A DNA stretch of 64,000 nucleotides. Origin: Cerioporus squamosus (Eukaryota > Basidiomycota > Agaricomycetes > Polyporales > Polyporaceae). Shown in pieces: positions 12,237 through 26,102 of this stretch. The stretch covers positions 1 to 64,000 of the forward strand of contig JABYQS010000038.1 of assembly GCA_022592435.1 (NCBI GenBank), written 5' to 3'. The notes below the pieces were generated by a model, which saw nothing but the letters and a program-made list of their open reading frames with translations, had not been told where the DNA came from and did no database searches. The first letter of the stretch is position 1, and the number at the start of each line of letters is the position of its first letter. The position numbers and the translations under genes are program-made.

Positions 12237-14771
12237 ATGTCTACCCTCACAGAGCTGCCTCGCGTCCCGCTCGAAGTCGCGGAGAACGTCATCGACCTAC
12301 TCAGCAGGCACGTTCGCTCCCTCCGCAGCTGCGCCTTGACCTGCCGTGGATGGCTCCCCCGCGCTCGCTATCATCTCATGGCATCCATACGTGTACAGTC
12401 GAGAGAAGATCTCTACTCCATCTGCGACTACTTCCGCTCCAACCCTCGTATGGCTACTCTGGTTCGAAACCTCTCTGTCTTGCCCGAGAAAGATGAAGAG
12501 GCCCTTTCACTCCTGGATACTACCCCGGTTGCCTTGCTATCGCGGCTTCCAAAGTTGCGAAGCTACACTATCCGAACCCTGGACTGGAACCAGGACTACC
12601 CCATCTCTTTTCATACCACCACACTCGTCCATTTCAAAGTGAACCTCCGACATGTAGAGGAGCTGACCCTAGGACCATCCAATTTTCGTACAATCGCGGA
12701 GCTTGCGCGGCTCTTGATCGCCTTGCCGCGACTGCGACGTCTCGACTGCATAGGGCTGCACTTCAAGGACAACGATGAAAACACCGGCGAAGCTGTCACT
12801 GGCATGACACGTTTCCGCGACAAGTGCAAATGTTTGTCTGATGTGACGGTGCGCTGTGGCTCTGATGTCTGGCAGGCAGGTGTGGATTAAGACTGACCGT
12901 TTTCGATCAGATAGTATACTCAGACGTCCTTGCTGTCCGCCTCGTCACCCAAATGTCCCTCTCGTCGTTGGAGTTCCTGCGGTACGAACTGGTCTGGCGC
13001 ATGGCTATGGCAGAAGGTATGCCTTGACAGAAGCTAGCGCGAGTTTTGGGCCATCGCTAACCGTTGGTGGGCTTACATAGACGGGGATCTCGCTCTTGAC
13101 TTGTCCGAGTTCAAGCGCCTGCGGTCCCTGGAGGTTGACATCTACCAATACCGCACCTCCCTGACCGCAAAGGTATTCAGCAGCATCAATCACACACTCA
13201 ACTCGTCACCACCAAGCACACTCCATGACTTGACCATGACCTTCACGACTGGGGAAGTCAAACGTCTCGCGCTGGTATGGAAGGACCCCACTGCAGTGCA
13301 GAAGTGTCAGCTACTAGAGGATACTCTCATTGGGCTTGGGAAACCGCGCGTAGTCGTCAAGATACCACAGGCCAAGCGAAACAGACTCGCGATTTGGTCC
13401 GAGTGGATATGCAGCTGCTTTCCGCGTCTCCACGAGCGCAAGTTATTGCGAGTACAGTGCTCATCTGGTGTGTATGATTATCTGAACCGTTCCCTTCTAT
13501 GGCTTACCTGTTCACCAGAGTCTGACGATGGACAGGGATACCTCGGTCACGACGCAAGTGTTACCGCCGCAGCCGCCTCACCAGACGGCCGATACATCGC
13601 GACCAGCGCAGAGGATAACACCATCATCATATGGAGCGGGATGCCGTTCTCACAGACGGTTCTCGTCGAGATACAGGGCCCAGAACTCATATATAACCCT
13701 CTCGCCTTGTATAGGCACGAGTACGGACACATCACAGCTCTCGCCTTCTCAGATACCGGCGAGTTCTTGGCCGCCACCACAGATGCTAATATCCTCATCT
13801 GGCTCGTTGCTGACGGCTCCCTGGTCACCTCCATTGGAGTTGGCAGGCGCGCGCTCTCCTGCGCATGGGGGGGCGACGGTCTCGACCATGTCATTCTCTC
13901 TGTATTGGGATACAGGGCGAATGATCCGACCTTCCACTCGCTTGTCAGGATGCGGGTTCAGCTACCGGGGGACCCCGTCCACTCTGCCAGTCGCCCCGCT
14001 GCCTTTTCACCTCCCGTACAAGTTGTCCTGGACGACTCCGAGTCTGTCGGTTTCCCCCAGCTATCGCCCAGCGGCAGAACCGTCGCTGGCACGAGCTTCT
14101 CGGACCAGGTGTGCCACATCTGGCGCATGGTCGCCCGGGTCGCACCTACTCCTGAGTATGAAGTGCACCACTTGACGTACAGGTGCACGGACCCGGACGT
14201 CGAGCCGTCTTGCGCGAGCCTCGTCGGCGATGACCAATTTGTTGTGGGTTTCAGTGATGGCACCCTCTGTTGGTGGGACATATCCGTGTTCCCGCTAGCC
14301 ACGACAGAACCGCGCGGCGTCCTCACACTGCATCCCGGAGAATCAGACTCGTACTCCGCCAAAGTGACCAGCTTGTCCGTGTCGCCACACCATTCCTTCC
14401 TCGTCGCATACTCGACTCAAAGACCGACGGTATGGGTGCTGCGGCGAGAGGACTTCGGATGCCGCGCGCAAAGTGGTCTGAGGGACGTCAAGATCTCTCT
14501 ACATCTCTCTCTCCAGGGCCACGCGAAGCCGGTCATGGCTGCGTGTTTCTCTCCCTGCGAGCGGTATGTCGCCACCGCCTCTGAAGACACTACCATGCGC
14601 CTGTGGAGTCTCGGGGACGGATCGCTCCTGTGGACCTTCAAGGACCACGATGCCGCGGTGTTGCACCTTGTGTTCACGCCGGATGGGAAGAGTTTGGTGT
14701 CGGCGGACGAGGATGGAAGGGTTTGTATGCACGTCTTGGGCAGGTTCATCAGGGGACATTCTGTGATCTAG
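12237..14771 (+). CDS. F-box/WD40-repeat protein, copy 2 (791 aa, four exons)
   Basis: Probable SCF ubiquitin-ligase receptor: the N-terminal F-box would bind Skp1 and the WD40 repeats would hold the substrate. Exons are 12237-12879, 12924-13016, 13081-13467 and 13519-14771, with three phase-1 introns of 44-64 nt ending CAG or TAG; the sum is exactly 792 codons. The F-box lies at about residues 5-50 (LTELPRVPLEV...CALTCRGW). A leucine-rich middle (to about 373) resembles agaricomycete F-box proteins. The C-terminal half has WD-type repeats (SPDGRYIATSAEDNTIIIW, then FSDTGEFLA, then SPCERYVATASEDTTMRLW, LVFTPDGKSLVSADEDG). The start was chosen from the Kozak-like context and the F-box position. 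It differs from copy 3 mainly in exon 1 and around 13780-13810. The family assignment is secure; the substrate is unknown. Confidence 0.9.
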
Positions 14772-17700
14772 ATCCATTTTCGGCAGTTGAACGATGTATA
14801 AGACATGACGGATTCTCCGTTTTTCCATGTGTTTTCTTGTTTGGAGTCAATTCTACTTATCTCAGGATACGAGAGGATACGTATGAACATTTTATGTACA
14901 AGGCAATTGTTTGCTTCAGCAATGCAGTGAGAAACATCGTCATACTGTAAATCCGAAGGCATGTGTTTGACAACCCTACTATACAGCATTAGGAGGCCCA
15001 AAGGGTACACTATGGCCGTGGACGTCGAGGGTGCTGCTAGAGCCTGCGGTCGCCGGTCACGGTGGCCACCGGAGTTGTACAGTACCCAACACCGAATGAC
15101 ATTCGTTGTCCCGCTCCTATACGTGTATTCGTATGTGGAGAACGCACTGTTGAATTCTCCGTGAACCCACAGGTCAAGAAGGCTCTCGCCGTCTGTCTTC
15201 TCGTGCGATTGCAAGCTCGAGATGCATGCAACGACTCCTGTAATTCTGCAGGGACATACCTTCGCCCATGTCCTAGCGCGTTCGTGCGTCCCGTGTGCTT
15301 GCTCTCCTCCTGATCTCCGAGCGCGGGTGCTCGTGCTTACGCGGACTTCGCGGACGGGAGCTGCAGGAATCGTTCCTGAGTCATGTGTGAAATTGAGGAC
15401 CTTGGAAATCATTGTGTGTCAAGATCTAGTATGCCGCGTGAGGAGACATCGGGCTTGGAATCGACTGTGTGCACGCTGCCTGTCAGCTCCGGAAGGGAAG
15501 AGAGGGAAGGCAGGACCCACGTCATCGGAATAATCGAGTTCGGAGGGCGTGCACACGTTTGAGCGACGCGGCGGGGACACGCGTGGCGGGGCGGGCAGCG
15601 CAAGCGATCAGAGCAAGCGACAGTAATCCGTGAGGAAGAAAATTGCGGTGGGCGGCGCGGCTACTAGTGAGCGATAGCAACGGCGATGACGAGGGTAGCA
15701 CCGACGACGAGAGATTGAGTAGTGTTATCCACCTGACCGCCATATGTAACACCGACGATTATTACTACAGCGACGACGACTCACCATCCCCCTGCTCTTC
15801 CTCTCTTCCCCGACACTCACTGCCACTGCAGCGAGCGGGCAGTTAAGCTCGCAAGGTACAGGCTCCTATGTCGCTGCGAAGGTCGACTGGTGAGTGCAGG
15901 CACGCTGCGATCACTGCACGCGCACAGCGACAAACGGGCGACTCTGCAGTCCGACTCAGCACGCCTTTTCATCAGCAATCTCCGTCGTATACATACCCTT
16001 CGTCAACCTTCGACGTCTCTCTAGTTTGTTTAGAATACGAGTACGGTGCTGCTCGAGAAGTCTTCACGGGTGCTAAGCTTGCAGTTAGATGGTACTAATG
16101 GCAAATGTACCTTATGGTGCGCACCCTAACAGAGAGAGTCTCCGGTTTCGGTTGCTGACGTTCTAGCCTTCGAAGTACGTCTGGCCCGGGGGATAACCAC
16201 AGCAAGTCTCAAGTTGGGTCCTCCTCGTGGGCGCCCACATTGATGCGAGCCACGTGGAGGCGTAGTGACGCAAGCGCGCTGTCTCGTCCGCCGTCGCTCT
16301 CGCTCACTCACTCACTCCCTGTCGACCATCTCCTCCTCCTCCATATCTTTGCTCACAATTGTTGTCCGCTCTGGCTGCTCCGCTACGCATGCTGTCTCTC
16401 CTGCGTCTCTCTCGTCCGCCGTCCTCTCCCTCGCGCAGTACGCGCGCACGCACCACACAGGGCCTCGAGAGTCGAGCCGTACCTCTATGGGCAAGTCATG
16501 GAGCTGTATTCGCCAGGCCTAGGACCGTTAATGAATATTTGCCTCGATTCCTGAAGGAGGCCTAGGCTTAGGCGGCTGCTCCCAAGGACAAGGCCAGTCC
16601 GAGTACTCGACGGCGATCTGGGACGTATGTCCACCGGTCTCTCTACCTCAAGGCTGAAGGAGTCCTGTCTCCTTCACTTCTTCCGTGCTCGTCCTTGCGT
16701 ACTTGCCTCGATACGAACACGCCTGGAGCTGGATGCTGACGAGAAAACGCAGTATTTGGCGGCGATCTGGAACATGATCCACTTGACGGAGGCCGAGCGC
16801 AAGCTTCGTCGAGGCTGCCGAGTCCATGAGACGGCCACGACTTGTCGCCGCGCTTCGCCAGCCCGCTGCATGATGTGTCCGGGAGATGAAGAAGGAGGGG
16901 AGGAAAAGGAGGCTTTGTGCGTGAACGCGGGATGGACTTGCTGTACGATATACGTTCCACGCGGTGTGACGCGGATATAGGTGTGTCAACTGTTCAGAAT
17001 CTTATCCTATGCATTTTGCTTTCCTCTCTCTTCGTCGTTTGTCTGCGTGTGCGTGCGTTCGTCGGGTCCGGGGGACTCGTCACCACGGAGGCTTGGCGGT
17101 TCCATGAGTCTATGGAAGAGGTTTTCGAAACATGGTACGCCGCGCTCGTCGAAATTGCTACCTCGCCGTGCTGATTTCCACGTCGTATATGCGCGTTCCT
17201 CGCCAACGTCAACATTCATCTCGCACCTATCGCTCACAAGCAGACATGGAGGAGGCGACGGCTTGCGTTTGCGCTGGCGTAACGACGTACTGGCGCGAGG
17301 ACGTTCTGGCGTGAGGACGTACTAGAGTCGTCTCAGGACCAGGACTAAAGTGAACATCCGCCCTGCAGCGAGCACGCAAGGTATGTCCCACTCGCTGCAA
17401 CAGCGGAGGTGACTGCAGAGGCCGTCGTGCTCACAGGACGACCGACACAGTACCCAGTGTTGCGTGCGAGACCCTCCACGCCTCGTCTTTCGTCCGACGC
17501 GCTCTCTGACTATGTCCTTTGGTGGTACCCCCGACACGGGACTCTTGCAGGCCGGCGCATACAAGCATTGTCGTACTCTTCAACTCGTCGCGGTCCTCGT
17601 CTGCCCTTTCGATTGCGCACATCCAACACCATCTCCAGCAACTGCACATGACGCTGGCAAGGACTCCCACCGCATGGACCCTCACTTTCGTCCTTGTCCA

Positions 17701-17780
17701 TTCTGTCAGTACGGAATCCCTCCGTCTGATCATGTCTAACATACCCGCCTCGCACCACTCTGCACAGGAAGTCCCTGGTG

Positions 17781-19915
17781 CGTCGCCGCAGCGATACTGG
17801 CCAGTCACACGCCTGCCGAGCACTACAAGCTACGGGACCCGTGCCCCAGTATCCTCAACTTAGCATCCTTGTCTCTCGCGAAGACATAAGTCGGACTCTG
17901 CTGCGTCTTCGACCCCATCTCTAACACCTCGACTCTCTACACTCTCGGGACACCGGTTCGATTGTCTTGCACAGTCTACGGTATACGATCGCAGTGCTCG
18001 TGGAGCGTTCAGCCCTCTCGTCCTCACGCCGTCCGTTCCTCGCTGTCCGCTGCCCGTCTCAATCTCTTCCCCTCCAGTGCTTGCTCAGACTCAAGACCTA
18101 CGATTGCGAGCGCGAGCAAGCCGTGAGATCGAGCTCACACAGGCCGCATACTCCGTCGTCGCCCCTTCTTCCCCTGCCGTCCTCGCGCTCGCACCGCCCA
18201 TTTCTCCATGTTCGCCCGAGAGACGTCCGATGCAGACTGCATCCGACGCATCCTCGCTCGTAGTCGGAGGTATGCGAGGCAAATGCGCAATCTGCTCTGT
18301 GCGTTTGGGAGGCCACTAATTCATGCCGCTTGCGCACAGGACTCAGGTCGAATGATAGCTCGAGCTTGCAGATCCGTACCACGCTCGCACCGCACCCGAC
18401 GTCTTCCCGCTCCTCCCTGTAGCTGCTTCAATGAGGGACCGCGACGCCCGGACGCGCGCGCCTCCTTTCTGCCTTTCCCTCTTCCCCCTCCTCGGATGCC
18501 GGATCCCGAGCACGCCCGCGAATCTCAGTGCTCTGACTCTACCTCGTACATCCGCCCTCGTCCTCGCTCCGGTATGCTCGTCTCACCGGCAATGGACGCG
18601 CTTCTCCCTGGCTCACGTTCTTATGCGCAGGAGCACTTCCTCGCCATCTCTCAGACCTCATCGCTGATACCGGCTGCGCTTCCCCGAGCCTCAAGGCTTC
18701 CGATCCCTCCGAGCTGTCGCGCATCGCAGGACACACAGAGCTTGCGGTAAGAGGCGCCAAGCCCGGGGCATGCGCCCGCGAGCTACCTCTCGCGTCGCGG
18801 CGGCTATACTAGCCGGTCACACGCCTCCCGAGCAACACAAACTACGGGACCTGTGCCGCTGCATGCCTCGACTCAGCATTGCAGTCTCCCGCGAGAACAC
18901 AACTACTAGCTGGACTCTGCTACGACGTCGGCCTCCTAGCCTCAACCCCGACACCTTGGCTCTCTACACTCTTGGCACGCCAGCTTGACTATCCTGCATA
19001 TTCTACGGCATGCTCGCTGTGCAGTGCTTGGCCTCCTCGTTCCTACGCCGTCCGTTCCTCGCTGTCCGCTACCCGTCTCATTCCTCTTCCTCCAGTGCTT
19101 GCTCAGACTCAAGACCTGCAAATGCGAGCGCGAGTAAGCGGTGAGATCGGGCTCACACAGGCCGCATACTCCGTCGTCGCCCCCTTCTTCCCCTGCCGTC
19201 CTCGCGCTCGCACCGCCCGTTCCTCCACGCTCGCCCGAGAGACGTCCACCAGGGGGATTCAGTGAGCTCACTGAAGCAGGCTGCAGGTCATCGGACGGTG
19301 CCGGTAGAGACTGCATGCGGCGCGTCCTCGCTCGTAGTCGGAGGGATCCCAGGCAAGTACGCATTCTGCTCTATGCGGTATGCGTTTGGAAGTCCGCGGT
19401 GCCATCGGCGCAGAAAATTTTCGACTCGAATCATGGCTTGGGCCTGGGCTGCCGGGCATGTGCACCACGTTCGCAATCCACACCGCACACGACGTCTTCC
19501 CGCTCCTCCCTGCAGCTGCTTCTATGAGGAACTGCGATGCCCGGACACGCGCGCCCTCTCTTCTCCTTTTCCTCTCCCCTCCCTCGGATGCCGGGAGCCG
19601 AGCATGGTGTTCCGCACCCGCGACTCCCGGTCCTCGAACTCCACCTCGCACGCCCGCCCTCGTCCTCGCTCCAGCGTGCCCGGACAGTGCCCGTCGCACT
19701 GGCAGTGGACGCGCTTCTCCCTGGCCCACGCTCGCATGTGCAGGAGCATATTCTCGCCATCCTTCAGACCTCATCACTGGTAGTGGCTGCGTCTCCCCGA
19801 GTCTTGAGGCTTCTCAACCCCTTCGAGCTGTCGCGCATCGCCGGATAGACAGGTTTGAGCTTGACCTCAGAGCCGCTGAGCCCGGGGATGCGCATGCGAT
19901 ACACGAGCTAGTTGC
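17781..19915. repeat. Imperfect direct duplication, about 1.0 kb and 1.1 kb, inside spacer 2
   Basis: Block A (about 17781-18790) and block B (about 18791-19915) begin with matching sequence (CGTCGCSGCRGC...GGTCACACGCCT) and both end near an AGCCCGGGG word (about 18765 and 19880). Divergence is noticeable, roughly one base in seven by eye, and B has an insertion of about 60 bp near 19250-19310. Spacer 1 has only one such block. Confidence 0.75.
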
Positions 19916-22900
19916 TCAGCCCAGGACTCAGAGCAAGTGGCGGCCGCGACGCGTCTTTCTGCTGCTTCCTCAGCGCGCTCTTCCCACATCAACGGACGTC
20001 AGACGGCCACGGCGAGGGGTTTATATGTAGGCAGGCAGGTTAGAGGTCACTCTACTCAACTTCGTTTCCTTGTTCTCGGGCTGCCAGTCGCCGAGTCGGA
20101 GCGCTGCTGCTGGTTTGGAGGCGTCTGCGTACGATCTAGGAGTGTCCTGTGGCTGAACGAATATCGTGTGGTACCGTGACGATTCGCCGGCGAATACGTC
20201 ACATATGCGCTGGTCCTCGACTGTTTTCTGCCCTCATCAAAAGTCAAACGTATTCCAGGTAAGTCTTGATTCTCGATTTCAGACATACAGGACTTTATCG
20301 CTGACGCATACAAGCAAGTTGGCAAGTTCCAAACCCGCGATCCGTGCGCGCGACATATGAGTCTCCTTGACTCCTCCGCGGAGCTACAGGCACGCATACC
20401 CTGCCGACTGGTTCCGTCCGCCTCTCGTGCCGCTTGCGTTCGGAATCGCACCTCGCGCTTCTCCCCAGTCGTTCTGCTCATGTCCAAACTCTCCCTGCGG
20501 CGGCACGTCTCGCCGCCGGGAACTCTGCTCTCGCGCCAGAACCCAGTCGCCTCATCTCGACGGCTCGAACCCGTGCTGTACTTGGGAGCCCTGAACGTCG
20601 ACCCGCTGCGGCACAACCCGCGACTCTCGGACGCACACGCAAAAATGCGATAAGTCAAGGACTGATTCAAAACCGCTCGGACCTGCGCCTCGACCTGGCT
20701 ACAGAAGCACAGGACCCCGAGCGTCGTTCGTGCTGCCCGGAGCGTCCGGTGTCGAGCTGTCGCTCTGGGCGCACGACGCGCAAGAGCGCTGGTCACCTCC
20801 AGGCCGGTCATGGCAGCCGTGACGACAGAGAAGAGGTCGCTGTCGGTATTATTGTGGACTCGGAGCGCACCGCACGTCGTAGTTGGAGACGGGCATGTTA
20901 CCAGCCTCCCTGGCCCAGCAACCCGGTGTTGTGCTTCGTGGGCTCGACACTTCTTATCGGACGTGGTGTTTACGATCTTGCGAAACGCAGTCGACAAAGT
21001 GTCACAGTCGTCTAGTGTCGCCTTCAACCCCTTTCCATCCGGTTCGCGACAATCGCAGGCGCCACGGCTGCCCACACGTCGTGGACACGCGTGTCGCGCT
21101 CGACTCGTCGTGTCGAACTCTGAGTTCCTTTCGTCACGGTGCACGCTGTGCGGTCCTCGCCGACGTGTGGAGCGTGATTTGACCTGCAACACTGGTGGAG
21201 GTCGAGCACGACAAAACGGTATTTGGTGGTGCTCTGTGTTCCTGCGAGACGATGGGTTAACATCTTACCAGCGCGCGGAACTTCGAGCGACGGCTTCGAC
21301 AAGATGGCCGCTCTGCTCTCCCATCTCCTGCGCGTGTACGTCCTCAATCCGAGACCTATGCGCTCTCCACTGTGAGTACTAACCTTCGCGTCCTCACCTG
21401 CTAGTGCGCGCCGTCTCTAAGTGCTGGAGGAGCGTGCAAGGGTCGACTCCCGGCAGGGAGTCGAGCGACGGCTCCAGCCAGATGGCCGCTCTGCTCTCCG
21501 ATCTCCTGCATAGGTACGTCCCCAGCTTGTAACTTATTCGCGCCGCTGTGAGTACTTACCTGTCCGTCCGTCAGCCATGAACACTTGCGCCGCGGCGCCC
21601 GCGTCTTCGACCGCGAATCCGAGTCGTCCCCGCATCCCAGCCTCTCTTGCCCATGTAGCCTGTCGCCAATGCCCTGTCACTGGTTCTCAAGACTTGACCT
21701 GTCGGACGGAGCGTTCACAATCTTGTTAGACGTAGCCGACACGGCGTCGTAGTCGTCGTCGTCGTCGTCGTCCGGTGTTGCGTCTGCTTTGCAGCCCACC
21801 TCGCTGGCATCCGGTTCGCGACGGTGGTGACTGCTCGGACGGCGTAGACACGCGTGCCGCGCTGTCTCGAGCCCCGAATTCCCTCCGCGTGAGCGGCGCG
21901 TTCCTCGAGCACCAACGTGCGAAGCTTGACTTCACCTGCAACTCTGGCGGTGGAGGGCGAGCCCGACGAGATGGTACGCAGCGCTCGGTATTCCTGCGTG
22001 ACGTCCTGTTAACATCTTCTCAGCTCGCATTGTATCATGCAAGTCTCGGACGACTCCCGCCGAGTGTATAGCACGGTGTCGCGTCCCAGCTCGCTCTCCA
22101 GCCCTTGCGCCTGCCTCACGGGCACGCCTCCGCGTGCCCGATTCCGAGACTCCCGGCAGGGTGTCGAGCGACGGCTCCGGCCAACGCGTGTACGTCGCCG
22201 AACTCGAGCCTACCTGAGCCGTTTTGAGTGCTAAACTCTGCGTCAGTCACGAACAACTACGCCGCGGCACATACGTCGTCGACCGGACGACCACCAGGCT
22301 TAGCGGCTCTGACTGCAGGCACGTGCTCCAGCCTCTACGTGTCTGCATGTCGCGCTGACCGCGACGCCCTCCAGCACCAGCCCAATGTCCGGCGACGTCT
22401 CCCGGACCACCCAGGCTCGTCATCTCTTGTCTCATCTCGGAAGGACGCACGCGCGTCGACTGGACCTCTGCCGGCTATCATGCGCAATGCGGGATGCGCG
22501 TGCTGGCTCGGACGCTCCTCAACTCAGGGCCGCGTCGTCATACGCGAGCCGCGAGCCTTGCGCTCTGCATCCGAGTCATCGCGGACGCCTCACTCACCTC
22601 CCCAGCCGCGAAGACGACGTCGGCGCTGGCCACAGCTCCCGGTGTGTACTCCCTCATTTCTACGCGGTGCACCCTGCGCAGCGCTGACTACCAGTACTGA
22701 TGTTAGCCCGCGGCAGACAAGCTGTCTGCGATCGCGTGACACCGGACGCATCGCTGTATTCAAGCCGGGCGCACAACGCACGTTCCGCGACCGCGGTGGA
22801 GGGGTACGCGCGTGTGTGCTGCAACGGCGACGATCTCGACTGACGCTGTTCACGTATCTGGCAGCTCAAACTGGGTGCGAACCCCGTGCATCGCGGGCGC

Positions 22901-23663
22901 ATGCTGGTCCTGCGTGGGACGCCGCCTGCCAGCGAGCACGGTCAGACGCGATCAAGGGACGTACCTGCGGGGTGCGAGCACCGCGGCCACCTCTCAAAAG
23001 CGCAACGTCTCCGCTATCCTTGCAGTGTCCGGCAACCTGGCTGCGAGCGAGTATCAGGTAAGCCTTGCTGCCCTCTACGTGCATATCTCGATTGTGTCTC
23101 CTCACTGCGCGATGCAGTTCTGCGCGGCGTCCGGTGAAGCAGCAGAGAGAGGCTGGCGGGGGACGTCGGTACGGTCGTGGTGGTGGGGGACGCACGTCAT
23201 AGGCGTAGTCGAGCGCGTGCCGCCAGTGAGAGCGACGCGGCAGGAACACGGGTGGCGGGGCGGGCAGCGCGGGTGGCTGAGCGGGCGACAGTCGACAGGA
23301 AGGACATCGTGGGCAGTGAGAGAGTGAGCGAGAGCAGCGGCGGCGACGAGGGCGCGTGCCGACGTCATCGCTGAGCGTGTGCTGGCGTCTCCCGAGCCGG
23401 CCGTGTCCCGCACTCGCCCGACATCGACCGACGCGGCGCGCACGCAAGGGACGTCCTGCTCGCAGCTCGGAACGCGGAGGAGACTGCAGCGCTGCACACA
23501 CAGGGCGACCGACTCAGCACGCAGCGTCGTGTGCGAGACCCTCGACGCCCCGTCTCTCGTCCGACGCGCTCTCCGACTACGTACTGTGTGGCACCCTCAC
23601 GCAAGCTCGACTCCCCAGGTCGCGCTCTCGCCCGACGCCGTACGCCGATAAGTAAGCATGCAG

Positions 23664-23725
23664 GTACGTCCTAGTTGCTGCCAACGTGAAGAGTGCCGCA
23701 GCCGTCTCGCTAACTGCGTATACAG
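23664..23725 (+). other. Intron-like module, spacer 2, first copy
   Basis: A 62-nt copy of the 9640-9701 module with the same GTACGTCC start, GCTAAC word and TACAG end. Every splice signal is kept. Confidence 0.55.
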
Positions 23726-25321
23726 GCGACAAACTTTGCGTCCGACTCAGCACACAGCGAGAGCCTTCGTCAGCCTTCGATACTCGTCCGACGTGCTTTC
23801 CAACATATTATCCGCGGCTCATTTGCCTGTCCTCGGGTGGTTGTCTACACCAACTGCGACTCGGTCCTCCTTGCAAGCGACGCTAGGGGCGGATCCCTCC
23901 TCAGTCCATTCGGACTTGGTCGCGTCACAGGCACTGACACCACCTGACACTCCTCACCGCGCCTGCATCGATGTCTTTGTGTCCTCTACTACGGCGCTGC
24001 CAAGTTCGGAGACACCGCCGTGCGCTGTGTCAGTACCGCGCCGCCACCCCTGCTCTTCACGCTCGCGATTTCACCCCTCGGACTCGTCCTTTGAACGTTG
24101 GGTTCGCTTCCAAAGGAGAATATGCATGTGAGTCCCTGCCTTGCTGTACATCGAATTCTCTCCACTTCCCACCTTCACTGCAATCCCACCCTGGTCCCGG
24201 TATTACGCTTACAAGACTGCTTTCGGCGCGTCCTTGCTGTAGTCATGCGGAGAGAAAAGGACTCGGGAGCGAGTCTCAGTCCATAGAACAAGCTCGCGGA
24301 TTAGCGAGAACATCTGGACTGCTCGTCGCGCGCACACAGCAGGACTGGTCGACTCCGCGCCCGATGCCTGCATTGCTTTCACTGCGCAGGGGGCTACCCT
24401 CGCGGATTGTCTGTTCTTCGACGACGCAACCCGGCACACCTTCGTTCTCACACATTCTCAGACGTTAGCACTTCGGCGGCTCCTCGCCTCTCGTCTGCAC
24501 ACTCGAGTTAGATGCGGGTCGGATGTATTCCAGGTAAGGTACTTGTCTACGTGATTCCGACGACTCATTGCTGACGCACATACAGGCAACACGCGCGACA
24601 TCCGAGACTCGTCGACTGTTTCGCAGAGCCACAGGCAAAGGCAGTCTGCCAGAGGTTCCCCGCCGCCTCTTGCGCTGCTCCGGGGCGAACTCGCTTCTCC
24701 CAAGTCGCTCTGCCCATGTCCAAGCTCTTCCTCCGGCGACACATGTCGTCAACGTGCACTCTTGTCTCACGCCGATCCTTGGTCGTCCAATCTTGCACCC
24801 AAGCCGTACTCGGGAGCTCCTCCTGCGAACGTCGGTCGGCTGCTGGACAACTTACTACGCTAGCGGCTCTCGGGTGCACACGCGTAGGTGCAACAATTGA
24901 AAAAGCCGTCTCAAGACCGCCTGCTGCAGGATCAAGACTCCGGCGCGACCTGAAATCGCAGACTGGCGCCGCCTCTGAGCTGTCGCCCTCGCATGGTAGC
25001 TGCGCCCGCGGCCGAACCCGCTGCCGAGCACGTCCACGTTCGAGAGCAACTGTCGCGTCGCACACCGCTACATGCAGGTCATCACGGTTAACGCGACGCA
25101 GACGTACTCGACAGGAGAACGCACGTCTCAGCACACCGCGTCGCGATATCGTGTGCGAGACCCTCGACGCCTCGTCTCTCGCCTGACGCGCTCTCCGACT
25201 GCGTCCTTGGTGGCACCCTCACGCGAGCTGGACTCTGCAGGCTGCAGGTCATCGGTGCCCCTACAGATGTGTCTCGTCGTGCTCTTGCCCGACGGCCTAC
25301 GCAGGTGCCTAGACACGCAAG

Positions 25322-25390
25322 GTATGTCCTAGGTGCTGTCAACGCAGAGAGTGCCGCTGCCCGCAGCCGTCTCGCTAACTACGTACACAG
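25322..25390 (+). other. Intron-like module, spacer 2, second copy
   Basis: A 69-nt copy of the 11453-11521 module (GTATGTCC start, GCTAAC, CACAG end), followed by GCGACAAAC and the shared downstream word. Confidence 0.55.
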
Positions 25391-25486
25391 GCGACAAACG
25401 CTGCGTCCGACTCAGCACGCTCTCCGTGTCACGCTCGGGGAAATCGCGGTCGAGCGAGCCACCCACGCTCGACCTCCACCGCGTCC

Positions 25487-26102
25487 GTGCCTGTCCCTAA
25501 GCTGGACGACGTCTGAAACATACGACCTGATTCTTCGCGGTACGACGCAATACCATCCCTGGCGATCGTCCCAGCTCTTCTCGGACAGGACTCGGAGATG
25601 GACCGAGAGAAGGTTCCGGGGTACGTGCATGTCCAGTTCGATCGGCATGTTCAGGATCAGCGACTGCACTCGACCTGTCGTCCAGCCTGGACGAAGCACC
25701 CGGTGCGCACTGCCATTGCCACAGAAGCGTCAATGTACATCCGCGAGGGGTACAGCCTGTGTTCGAGCAGCTGCCCTTTGTTTGCGCACATGCTCCGGGC
25801 TTGGCGTCTTACACGACAATGCCCGATCTGCAGCGTCAACTTGTACCAACGAGCGTTGGCGTCCATGCGGTGATTCCGCTCCGTTTCGGGCACGGTCAAG
25901 CAGTCGAGCCAATCATGCTCATAGGATAAGTTCAGATGAACTAACGCGCCCGGCGACATGGAAGGGAACAGGCAGAGCTTCTGATGCATGGACAGGTAGA
26001 CACGCCTTGTGCATGCGGAAACCGTGTATGACAGGCACAGCAGGCCCCAGTGTCAATGTCGCCGCGCCCCATGGTGTCCGGTCGCACTATCCTCCTCCCA
26101 CC
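25487..26102 (+). promoter_or_regulatory. Conserved 5' flank of F-box/WD40 copy 3
   Basis: Nearly identical to the flank of copy 2. An open frame happens to run from 25269 into the F-box exon, but the same frame is lost in the copy 4 flank by a one-base change near 39570, so translation most likely starts at 26103, where CCACC precedes ATG. Confidence 0.45.

Larger units (their letters stand above)
14772..26102. repeat. Spacer of tandem unit 2, apparently non-coding
   Basis: An 11.3-kb block between copies 2 and 3, matching spacer 1 (2334-12236). Differences are informative. It carries an extra direct duplication (17781-18790 and 18791-19915). It lacks about 156 bp present in spacer 1 (about 11102-11258; the junction here is near 25126). 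It is more diverged at 21.2-22.3 kb against 7.7-8.3 kb. As in spacer 1, open frames are not kept in register between the copies. The word GTCCGACTCAGCAC recurs at 15949, 23740 and 25405. I see no gene with supporting homology in it. Confidence 0.75.
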